Assembly (NCBI RefSeq): GCF_000471905.2
Contig: NW_006494916.1
Span: 2,920,380-2,984,379, forward strand
Source of the DNA: Amborella trichopoda
Lineage: Eukaryota > Streptophyta > Magnoliopsida > Amborellales > Amborellaceae
Reading direction: 5' to 3'
DNA: 64,000 nt
Below, in pieces: positions 27,901-35,397 of this stretch. The stretch's first letter is position 1. The number at the start of each line of letters is the position of its first letter. The position numbers and the translations under genes are program-made. The notes beneath the pieces are model-generated. The model was not told the origin of the DNA and ran no database searches. It saw only the letters and a list, made by a program, of their open reading frames with translations.

Positions 27901-30900
27901 GAAAAATATCAAGACAGTGTTACACTGCACACATCACGCAGATCCACCAAAACCTTGAAACAGATAAACAGCACCTGTAAAGGTCATTTTTTATCTAGAG
28001 AATTAACTATTTTACCGCGATCAGATATTTAGTTATCTCGTTAGTGTCAGTTATACTAGGCTGAGGATAAAAGAGTCACTTCAAAATAATGATTAATCCA
28101 AGAATTATTTCAAAATTTTGCACTTTTAGAGCACCTCCATGACTTATACAAACATTCTAGGTACAGATTTGATATTTTCTCTTAATTTAACTCTGATCTA
28201 GAAGAGTTAAATCAAGAGCATGAAGTGCATAATTCCGTTCGATTAGGAGCACATGAAATGGTCATAACAGGATCTAAAACAATATAATCTGGACCTAAGC
28301 TACAGGAGAAAAGTCACCACAACAATAGGAAGAACTATTCCCTTGCATTTCTAAAGATTCCTCCAAATCCAGCACTATGACAGATTTCTTAACTCTTTCA
28401 AGTAGATTCATGCTCGATCCAACCCTTTTCTAGGACCGATCCCTTTGAAGGTGCAAACAGTAAGCATGAACCTAATAATTCACAAGTACGCGGTAAAGGG
28501 GTCAGGTCCAGGTGGGCCCAACCACAACCTGAACCTGGCAAGGTCCAGGGTGGACCCAAACCCCGGCCAGGTCCAAGTCAGTCGACACAGACACAACCCT
28601 CGGTCGGGACCAGGTCACACTATAAAATAAATGCATTATATATATTTTATATAACATAAGTATCATGTATATATGGAAAGGTATTAGCACAAAGATCTAA
28701 CTGGATCTAGATTGATCTGATGGCCATTTGATTGCTGATATTTTTACTATAAATCCAATTGACCTGAGAGTTTTGCGGGTATATGGGCCTAAATAAGGCG
28801 AACCAAAACAAAATATCAAAAAAATAATATACAAAATTTAAAATGACCAAAATACCAATGCCCACCTCGTAACTAGAAAATTCACAGCTGGAGGCCCTTG
28901 ATCTTCTCAATCAGGTTCTCATTAGAACCGTCAGGCGCTTGTGGGGCCATCTTGATAAAAGTGAGAAGAAAGATACATGAAACCCTCTCCATATGTGCAA
29001 GGATTGAATGGCAAAAACTGATGTCAGATATAAGATACCCAAACCTGTTGAAGTGTCTGCTGGCAACGTCAGGATCCACTTTAAGACTTGGACTGCAAAC
29101 CCCAGCAAGCGCTTCTAGTTCTATTCATCCCCTCCTAGACCCAATGCAACTAATACAAGTTCACCTTCATGGAGAGAGTATACCCCCTACCCGACAATCA
29201 GAAGGCAATAGACAAGGAGAAATTCTTGTATAGCCTCCCGAACCACCTTGGAGACCTTGCTGGGAATCACTTCAAAGAAATCAATCCAGCCAAGGTCACA
29301 TATGGCCTCCTCTTGGCTAAGACAGAATCACTTATTATCGATCAGTGTATAAAGAAGAAGGTGGCAGAAGTTGAAGCCAGAGACCATAAGATAAGCAAGC
29401 AGGTGTGTCGACAATTCGATCTAGGATATGACCAGAAGAAAAGCGACCCCCAAAACATCAATATCACACCCAGAAGGACAGAGACCTTTCTCTCAAAAGC
29501 AGGCCCATAAATATTCCAGGAGGATTGGCATGGTGATAGAAAAACAACCCAGAAAGGGGAAGCCCAATTGCTACAACTTTGGCAAGGGGTCACTTTCTAA
29601 AGGAAGGAAAAAAGGCGCATCAGAACAGCACACATTAGCGACAAGGAGGACTACACTTCAGATTTGATTCAGTCTCTAACTCCCAACAGCCTTGCAAATC
29701 CTTGGGAAAAGCCTTTGATTCTGAAGATGAGTTACAGTCGGTCACGACTGGATCCATTGCAATAGTAGAGTGGGAGCCTGACAAGGTCCAAAAATTCAAC
29801 GTACAGTTTGGAAACCCTAAATCCGTTCAGGGTTTTCTGCAACTATGCTGCTAAGATCATTGGATTTGACATCCTGCTAATCAGATGAGGGCCTAGGCTT
29901 TCACACGAGGATTCAAATGAATTCCTGCAACTATGGAATGAAGGATGACATGAAAACGGGCATGGGTACTTTGGTCAACTTTGAGTTTTTGATATTATCT
30001 TTGTGATATTTTGTTTTGGTTAGCCTTGGTGAGAAGCACACGTTATCCCAAAATTTGAGGTCAAACAGATTTACAAAAAAATATTAAAAATAAAACAACA
30101 CTTATGTATGATTGTGTATGTGCGTGTGTGTGTATATAAATATATAGGAAAACACTATGCAATGCCTATAGGCGAAAATGAACAGTGATTTCGCCTACTC
30201 CCATCACCATCCAAAGTTCATCGCGCAGTCACAATTGTCCTGTAGTGTTTCATTTTTCATTTTTTTTCTACAAATCGGAATGACCTAAAATTTGGAGCGT
30301 GTATTCATCAAAAATAGGGGAATCATCGGAAATTATAAAAAAAATATTTTACATGAAAAACATTGAACAAAATACCCCCGAAAAGTTTTGAGGGTATTTT
30401 GATCAATTTATTTTTGGTGGATAATTTTTTTTATATTTTTATTAGATGCGCCTCAGTAAAATGTACATACCCTCTAAATTTCAGGTCATTCCGATTTGTA
30501 GNNNNNNNNNNNNNNNNNNNNNNNNNNNNNNNNNNNNNNNNNNNNNNNNNNNNNNNNNNNNNNNNNNNNNNNNNNNNNNNNNNNNNNNNNNNNNNNNNNN
30601 NNNNNNNNNNNNNNNNNNNNNNNNNNNNNNNNNNNNNNNNNNNNNNNNNNNNNNNNNNNNNNNNNNNNNNNNNNNNNNNNNNNNNNNNNNNNNNNNNNNN
30701 NNNNNNNNNGTGAGTTCAGCCATAACCCAACCTGGTGAGATCCAAGATGGTCCTGGACCTGGACTAGGGCAGGTCCAGGTGAAGTGGACCCAAACCTAGT
30801 CAGGATCATTCAAATGGACTTAGAACCGACTCCGCTTGAGTCCACCTAGCAGGTCTAAACCCATACCCATATCTGATCAACCAGTCAAATGTTAAAACAA

Positions 30901-33900
30901 GCAGATTATCGTACCTATTCGCTAGATAGGCAAGATGTCGCACATGGGTTTACAACTCTTCAATATTAATTGGACATAACTCTTAAACGATCCTATTTTT
31001 AGCACTTTAATTTGATTTTTCTCCAAAAGCCACTCAAACAAAGTTTGATTAGAAAAGAAAATAAGTTAGATTTGCAAATAACTTGACAATCAAAGAGGTA
31101 AAACTCGACAAGGGTGTCACAAGATTTCAAACAAAACAAACTAGATCCTTTAAACAACTGAGGACATTATTGATTTTTTTTAGTGTTCAAGAACTAGGAC
31201 TTAGGCCGGGATATGCTAGGATCCAAACCCTTGGCTGAGACTATAAAAGTTAACAAAAAGTAAAATGTCAAAAGGTGAGACTCAAGGTGAGTCCAAAGGC
31301 TTTTCCTTGGGACTCAATAGTGTCTAGAGCGGAGCCAACTCGGGACTCAAAGCTGAGCCAACTCGAGCGAATCAAGGGATTTTTGAAAAACATATTCTTC
31401 TTTTGCATTAATTCTTACATCAAAAATGAAAGTTTCATAAGACACCATAAAAAAATGTAAAAGCTATTCATCCAAACCTCTATAATCAAAGGCAATATTT
31501 TCCACCATGCATAACAGAACTTGCAAATACTAATGGGCCTTCTCAAAGGTATTCATAGAGAAAACCGTAGCGTACCACCAAAAATCCATAAGCCAATACG
31601 ACTAATATCATCAAGAGTAATCACTGTTAAAAGAAAAGAAACTACTCAATTCAAATGAAATCATGAAAACAATTTCCATCGTGTGCCTGATCCCAAGGAT
31701 TTCTTTTTCTTTTTCTTTTTTTGGATAGGTTGACATAAGTTGAAAGAGGTATACATCAGGTTGTGTTCAAAGATAAGTAGAGACAAACTGAGATGTACAA
31801 ATGTATGGGGAGATGAGAAGGAGAAAGGAAGGAAAGAAAGCTTTTTTGTCTCTTTTTCTCTTTTTCTCTTTTTCTCTTTTTTTCTTTTTTTCTTTTTTTC
31901 TTTTTCTTTCTTTTTTTTTGGGTTTTGGAGTGAGGGGGGAGGGAGAGGGGAAAAGTAGAGAGAGGGAGATGGTGCAAGAGAAAGATGAGGAGCCATAAAG
32001 GCTTAAGTTATGTCCCGGCATGCACTTACAAACTTGCCAAGTAAGGCCCTTCCTTGGCAAGATTTCAAGGACAAAATCTTTTGACACGACATTTCAATGT
32101 CCAACATCAACCAGATAAATCAGTTGATAGTCAGACATTTCCAGTTTCTAACCAATAATGTAGAGATTGTTTCAACAAAAGAGCAGTTCATAGAAGAAAC
32201 CCCGCATAACCTCCCCTACGGAACCTAATTTTATAAAAAAGCTACAAGATCCAATTCCAATTTGACTTAAAAATAGAAAAAAAAAAAAAACACAACTCCA
32301 AAATAATTTTCATGTAAAAAATAAGAAGTCAAGATACTTCCCCAAAACGAACAATTTGTAATACATCTTTCAGTCACTGAAGGCCCTAGATTGCCGAAAA
32401 TTTCACCAAATGGATTCAGTAGTTTTTCAGCTTTGCTAACCTTCCGATGAACAAAAGCATTCCGACTTTCTTCATCCAAAAAAGGTATCTTCAGCTCTGC
32501 TGCAATCTGAAATGAGAACAGGTGAATGATCAGCCCTAGATTAGTATATCAGGCTACAATGTAAGGATTCAGAAGGAAAATACGAAATGCACACTATACA
32601 CACCAACTATGACAAATGGTAGGAGAGTAATCATACACTGTCATAACCCTTCTCACGCTCCACTTGCTGTGCAGGCGTAATTGGAGACACCAACTTCTGA
32701 TTTCGAAAAACACAATACCAGCGAAACCCAATATCCAAATTAAAAACTAAAAGATAACTAAAACCCAAAAGCAAATCAACTCACTAAAATTTGAGAAATC
32801 TAAATTCTAAAACGAATAATTTCTCTAATTTAACCATTAAATATCAAAAATACAATAAATTATGGAACAACAGCCCAATTTAGAGAGACTATCCATATTG
32901 AAAACACATAGTTATGTATGGTTAGGAACATCTACGTCAGACATGGTAGAAAATGATGTAGTTTGGACCCCTCTATAACCTGATCTTGAACTGTCATTTT
33001 TTGTTCTTGATTCCCATCAGAAGACCCCCCTCTCACATGCCAAGCAATATAGTGGGGGATGCTAAAGGGATTCTGCTGATATGCAAACCCCATCCGGACA
33101 TTTGCAGAACCTAACATCACATAAAAAAGACCCCCATTAAGAACCACCTCAAAAACAAAATTATCAAAATAACATGAGAAAAGGTTTAGAGAGAAGGAGA
33201 GAGTAAATAAATGTTTCAAGTTCAACAGAAAAAAAAATGAGCAGATACTTCCAACTGAACTGATCACAGAGAAGCACAAATATCAACTTAAGCATGTGTC
33301 GCATGTAAGCGCAAAATGACACAGCTTCAATATCCAATTCTTTGACCGTAAATTCACTAAATTATAAACAGTTGATCCCCAAAACTTCAGAGAACGAGCT
33401 ATATCACAACCATCCATAAGGCCCAGATAAAGCCCATGGGCAAAACACTCATCCGAGTGCAACATTAATTATCTTTCATTAAATTAAACTGTCATTAACA
33501 TGGGTCCTTGAAAACCTAAATATTTGATTATTCATCAAAAACCAACTTTATTGCTGCCATAAAGAAGCCCAAAAAAGTTATTAAAAAAATCATATTGGTC
33601 GAAATTGAATGAGCAATAAGAACTCCTCTTGTTCAATAAACCATAAACCTTTTGAAACACAAAATCATTTAACTGCGTCGTTTTCAACAGTGTGTTTGAT
33701 TCTGCATCAAACGAATTGCATTCTAAATTTTCAAATGAATTAAACAAACAAGCAATGGAACATGAGAGGAGAGAAAAGGTGATATTGAAACGCGGGAGAG
33801 AACGCTGGTACCTGGATTAATAACAACTAAATTAGACCCCCTTTCAGCTATGAGCTGTGAAGGAACCACGGATTTAAGATAATCCTGCAACAGCCATGGT

Positions 33901-34041
33901 GTATCATTAAAAGGAAATCGACCAAATAAATTTGAACCAAGCATCGTAAAGAAGATGATAAATTACAGAACAAGAAGCTTGAATTCCAGATACTTTGAAA
34001 GACAAAATAATAGGTTAGGCGAAAGAATGCTAGGTCACCAT
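7000..34041 (-). CDS. ARP9: ARP9, actin-related protein 9 (ARP8-like, INO80-type), 20 exons
   Basis: Nuclear actin-related protein; plant ARP9 corresponds to animal/yeast ARP8 of the INO80 chromatin remodeller (family knowledge). I joined exons by eye, all with GT/AG borders and consistent phase: 34041-34039, 33884-33812, 33110-32980, 32696-32637, 32506-32441, 27318-27216, 26064-25865, 21647-21527, 19000-18936, 18385-18296, 17841-17791, 17127-16996, 13386-13297, 11656-11586, 11486-11287, 11128-11085, 10996-10947, 10392-10347, 8411-8361, 7143-7000. The sum is 1791 nt, 596 residues plus stop, which matches the Arabidopsis length I recall. Visible blocks are the first nucleotide-loop region NPGSANVRMGFA (about 24-35), NMGAQVTSVICIEDG (about 292-306, aligning with ARP8 and lacking actin's Asp), PPMGLFHP (about 397-404), and the C-terminal SWKGGA plus DAWIQREDW typical of ARP8/ARP9. 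The first exon ends right after ATG. The rival start is an in-frame ATG at 33944 that would need no first intron. Introns are full of transposons. Confidence 0.95.
7155..7330 (-). repeat. Tandem purine-rich repeat before the last ARP9 exon
   Basis: Two imperfect copies of about 80 bp (shared words GGCAGAGAAGCA, TTAGCCC, GAAAGACAAAG) end in a GA run (7311-7329). On the coding strand they form a long pyrimidine stretch directly upstream of the acceptor of exon 20. Confidence 0.7.
12170..12446 (+). pseudogene. RTE-type LINE 3' end fragment
   Basis: Decayed copy of the last part of the element at 15660-16603 (shared words TGTTAGGCGGTGC / TTAGTTCAAGTG, GATATGGGAC, AGGATTCGTGTAG), ending in a short ATG repeat tail. 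Lies in an ARP9 intron. Confidence 0.7.
13443..13490 (+). repeat. GAT microsatellite
   Basis: Imperfect (GAT)n interrupted once; of the type that ends RTE LINE copies, so it may be a bare tail. Confidence 0.7.
14740..15130. repeat. TA-rich low-complexity tract
   Basis: Almost pure A/T with many TATAATA units, in an ARP9 intron. No gene. Confidence 0.8.
15155..15556 (+). mobile_element. MITE, GGGTGTGG family, copy 2
   Basis: Left end GTTTATATAAGGTTGCAACC, right end GGTTGTAACCTTATAGAAACCACACCC: inverted ends. The interior is alignable with 52670-53032 (for example GATCATCTCGACATCGAGAT against GATCATCTCAACATTGAAAT). Confidence 0.7.
15660..16603 (+). pseudogene. RTE-type LINE reverse transcriptase remnant
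   Basis: Plus-strand frames read GLHQGSVLSPYLFVLVID then MLFADDIVLTDETR (the FADD catalytic box), followed by KRKFYKTVVRPTFLY and a C-terminal stretch RLKWVDHLWRRP and GLTEGMALNRAEC. Stops and frame changes interrupt it. It ends in an (ATG)n tail (16588-16602), typical of RTE-clade elements. Inserted in the ARP9 intron between exons 12 and 13. Confidence 0.85.
17405..17465 (+). repeat. CA microsatellite
   Basis: Imperfect (CA)n with a following ATACATA-rich stretch to about 17515, in an ARP9 intron. Confidence 0.85.
18667..18851 (+). repeat. 92-bp tandem duplication
   Basis: Two head-to-tail copies (18667-18758, 18759-18851) share TATAGAAATACATAACATCA and AAGAAATACCCTGGCCTATA, with a few differences, next to ARP9 exon 9. 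Confidence 0.85.
19178..19702 (+). mobile_element. SINE with poly(A), interrupted by a hAT MITE
   Basis: Flanked by perfect 17-bp direct repeats GACTTTAAGCACCAAAT (19161-19177 and 19703-19719). The body has an A-box-like start (GGCTAAGTGGTCAGCG) and a B-box-like GAGTTCCATTCC, and ends in A-rich sequence. Without the inserted MITE it is about 121 bp. The 3' part matches the SINE at 26245-26390. Confidence 0.85.
19238..19633 (+). mobile_element. hAT-type MITE, GC-rich, nested in the SINE
   Basis: 8-bp target duplication ATCTTGAG at 19230-19237 and 19634-19641. Inverted ends are CAGTGTCTTAAAAAGCG and the reverse of GCGCTTTTTGAAACCGTG. The interior is full of GCCTAGGCG-type words, which makes it a GC island within an AT-rich intron. 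It splits the SINE at its B-box region. Confidence 0.85.
21819..22128 (+). mobile_element. Intact GGGTC-rich MITE, 10-bp target duplication
   Basis: Begins AGGGGTGTCAAC and ends GCCACCCCT (inverted ends). It is flanked by perfect direct repeats ACCAAATCAT at 21809-21818 and 22129-22138. A duplication of 9-10 bp fits a non-autonomous Mutator-type element. It lies in ARP9 intron sequence. Partial relatives: 24386-24475, 28495-28620, 30710-30890. Confidence 0.75.
22205..22620 (-). pseudogene. Ty1/copia reverse transcriptase fragment
   Basis: Minus-strand reading contains LSQAAYFKTVLERFGM and PINTPAKKGTKLS, then in a shifted frame AVGYLTYITMGTRLDLAYA, a classic copia order. One frameshift and no flanking LTRs. 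Confidence 0.8.
23568..24339 (-). mobile_element. 5'-truncated LINE with RNase H domain
   Basis: Flanked by perfect 16-bp direct repeats GATCACATTAATCACC (23552-23567 and 24340-24355). The minus strand ends in poly(A) (T run from 23568) and encodes an RNase H-like stretch (NFDGCSLGNLGPSGIWGLYR, then ADSTLAKALALLEGL), so orientation, tail and coding sense agree. Length 772 bp, in an ARP9 intron. Confidence 0.9.
26245..26390 (+). mobile_element. SINE, second copy of the family
   Basis: Flanked by perfect 17-bp direct repeats GAATGAAGTGAATGTTC (26228-26244 and 26391-26407). Body 146 bp with a B-box-like GGTTTCCATTCC and a short A tail. The 3' end (GGTAGGGGCCTGTATTCCCC) matches the SINE at 19178-19702. 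Confidence 0.88.
26762..26944 (+). mobile_element. Short MITE, CAATGGAG family
   Basis: Ends CAATGGAGTATTGTATATGG and, reversed, CACAATGGAGCATGGTGTGC. The interior (CACCATCCCTCCCTGATGATG) resembles 51523-51685. Confidence 0.6.
28495..28690 (+). repeat. GGGTC-rich MITE fragment
   Basis: GGTCCAGG/TGGACCC-rich stretch followed by AT-rich sequence, like the first half of the 21819-22128 family. It may belong with the fragment at 30710-30890, split by later material. Lies in an ARP9 intron. Confidence 0.5.
28880..29870 (+). pseudogene. Decayed coat/gag-like fragment of a reverse-transcribing element
   Basis: Overlapping plus-strand frames carry a helical segment (SLPNHLGDLAGNHF, then KVTYGLLLAKTESL near 29230-29330), a basic stretch, and a ruined zinc knuckle (CYNFGKG near 29565-29585, with the second Cys and the His replaced). 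An acidic Ser-rich stretch follows. This order is that of the coat/gag protein of caulimovirus-like endogenous pararetroviruses or Ty3 relatives; I cannot decide which. Multiple stops and frameshifts leave nothing functional. It lies in the ARP9 intron between exons 5 and 6. Confidence 0.5.
30160..30501 (+). mobile_element. Foldback MITE, left arm, broken by the gap
   Basis: Contains the same words as the copy at 109-553 (GCGAAAATGAACAGTGATTTCGCC, split here as GCGAAAATGAACAG and TGATTTCGCC; CTACAAATCGGAATGACC). It includes a central inverted pair around AAAATACCCC/GGGTATTTTG. The right arm is probably in the N run. Confidence 0.7.
30502..30709. other. Assembly gap of 208 N
   Basis: Run of undetermined bases inside a foldback repeat in an ARP9 intron; long palindromic DNA is a usual cause of such gaps. 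Any reading frame across it is meaningless. Confidence 0.99.
30710..30890 (+). repeat. GGGTC-rich MITE fragment after the gap
   Basis: Directly follows the assembly gap and is rich in GGTCCAGG and GGACCC words, like the family at 21819-22128. Its left end is lost in the gap. Confidence 0.5.
31834..31930 (+). repeat. TTTTTC-rich low-complexity tract
   Basis: Long CT run with regular TTTTTCTC units in an ARP9 intron, followed by a G/A-rich stretch to about 31990. Frames through it on both strands are compositional artefacts. Confidence 0.85.
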
Positions 34042-34067
34042 GGCGGGGATTGTGTAGAGCTTGTAAC

Positions 34068-34075
34068 GCGGGAAA
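34068..34075 (-). promoter_or_regulatory. E2F-type site in ARP9 leader
   Basis: The minus strand reads TTTCCCGC, a perfect match to the E2F consensus TTTSSCGC, 27 bp upstream of the ARP9 start codon. An eight-base match can occur by chance, but the location suits a cell-cycle-regulated chromatin gene. Confidence 0.35.
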
Positions 34076-34141
34076 AAGAGGGGCGCTTAAGAGAGACGCT
34101 TGGAATTTGAAAGGGAAAGGAGAGAAAAAGAGAGAGAGCGC

Positions 34142-34150
34142 TTAAATATA
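34142..34150 (-). promoter_or_regulatory. Probable ARP9 TATA box with pyrimidine-rich leader
   Basis: Read on the minus strand, TATATTTAA lies about 100 bp upstream of the ARP9 ATG (34041). A CT-rich stretch (34110-34140 on this strand) follows, resembling the Y-patch common near plant transcription starts. No transcript evidence is available, so this is an inference from position and base composition. Confidence 0.45.
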
Positions 34151-34241
34151 TGGGAAAAGAAAAAGGCCTGGATTTCTCTATTGAGACTGAGAGAGAGCTA
34201 AGGCGCCAATACACGCCTGAATCCTGAAGAGGGGAAGAACT

Positions 34242-34396
34242 AGGGGTAGCAACAGGCGACCCGGACTCGGACCCGGACCTGGACCTTGGTTCTACAAGGA
34301 CTTGAACTTGACCCTGACCAGACCCAGGTCGGACCTAAATAACTTAGATCCCATAGGTCTGGAAATTAAAAAAAAAAAAAAAAATTAAACAACACT

Positions 34397-34434
<38 letters not shown>
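34242..34434 (+). mobile_element. Left part of a GGGTC-rich MITE split by the Mutator-like element
   Basis: Starts AGGGGTAGCAAC, like the intact copy at 21819-22128, and is rich in GGACCC/GGTCC words. It runs into the AT-rich middle where the Mutator-like element is inserted. The remainder is at 42775-42985. Confidence 0.65.
34400..34434 (+). repeat. AT dinucleotide run at the element's left edge
   Basis: About 17 AT units directly abut the Mutator-like element and hide any target duplication. Confidence 0.9.
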
Positions 34435-34436
<2 letters not shown>

Positions 34437-34438
<2 letters not shown>

Positions 34439-34565
34439 ATACTTTACGTTATTACGGTTACACCTAATAATTTCCATTATTATTCATCTTTCCATTTTTT
34501 ATCTTTCATAACATCCTTTTTAAAAAAAGACACTTTTGTCCTTTTTCGGATGTTCAACATCCGAA
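34437..34565 (+). repeat. Left terminal inverted repeat of the Mutator-like element
   Basis: Begins TTATACTTTACGTTATTA and ends in the first 21-bp palindrome. It matches the reverse complement of 42645-42772 over its whole length with scattered mismatches. Confidence 0.9.
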
Positions 34566-35107
34566 TTTATGAAAATTTCGGATGTTCAACATCCGAAAAC
34601 GACCGCAGTTAGAACAATCACTTATCATATTTCAGAGAATATCCGAAATTTTGATAATTTTGGATGTTGAACATCCGAAATTTTGCACGCCACGACTTCC
34701 AGCACACGAGCAGAAACTTATATATTTTTATTTTTATAAAGTTTGGAAAAATCGATCATTGAAGGAACGTACCCCCGTTACTGTCCCTTAATACAGTAAC
34801 CCACAAAGTTGAAGAGATTGATTCATATTTTGACGTGATTGGTACCGTTCTTACTCTTTTTTTATACGGTTGATTAATTAAAGTTTATTTATCTGTTATT
34901 ATTTAGAATATTTAATTTTGTTAATAGCATTTGTTGTGTATTTGAGATTAATAAATGGAATTTGTTTAATATTGATGAAGTTGTTTTTTTATATACTTAT
35001 TTGTTGTTTATATCATGTTGATACATTGTATTCTTTGTTTTGGAGAAATAATTGTTAAACTTATTTGTTTGTAATAAAATTTGTTGTTTATTTTGTGTTT
35101 ATGTGAG

Positions 35108-35397
35108 TATTACTCACAATTTTAATAGTACACTGTTTCAATCTATTATGTAATACTATGAACCCTAAAGTAGTTAATAATATCCCAATTTTTGGTAATT
35201 TTTTTGTAACACTAATTTTGCTATTCATTCAATACATGAGTATTGACGATCGCTACTGACAATTTTAGCAGTACACTATTTTAATCAATTATGCAATACT
35301 CACCCTAAAGTAGTTAGAAATATAGCAGTTTTTTGTAATGATTTTTTATAACAGTAACTTTGTTATTCATTTAATACAGTAGTATTGACGATGGCTA
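35108..35397 (+). repeat. Tandem duplication upstream of the transposase start
   Basis: Two head-to-tail copies of about 140 bp (35108-35256 and 35257-35397), sharing ACCCTAAAGTAGTTA and AGTATTGACGAT-GCTACTGA. The second copy supplies the transposase ATG at 35391, where the first copy has ATC instead. Confidence 0.75.

Noticed and set aside
30363-30809. Four frames of 80 to 117 codons
   Set aside because: They run through the 208-base N gap and have no real sequence behind them.
31661-32087. Frames of 65 to 111 codons on both strands
   Set aside because: Low-complexity CT/GA composition, Lys-rich or Phe-rich translation, inside an ARP9 intron.
33723-33944. ARP9 start at the ATG at 33944
   Set aside because: It needs no first intron, but adds a non-conserved extension and ignores a good acceptor at 33885-33887. 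Kept only as the alternative start.
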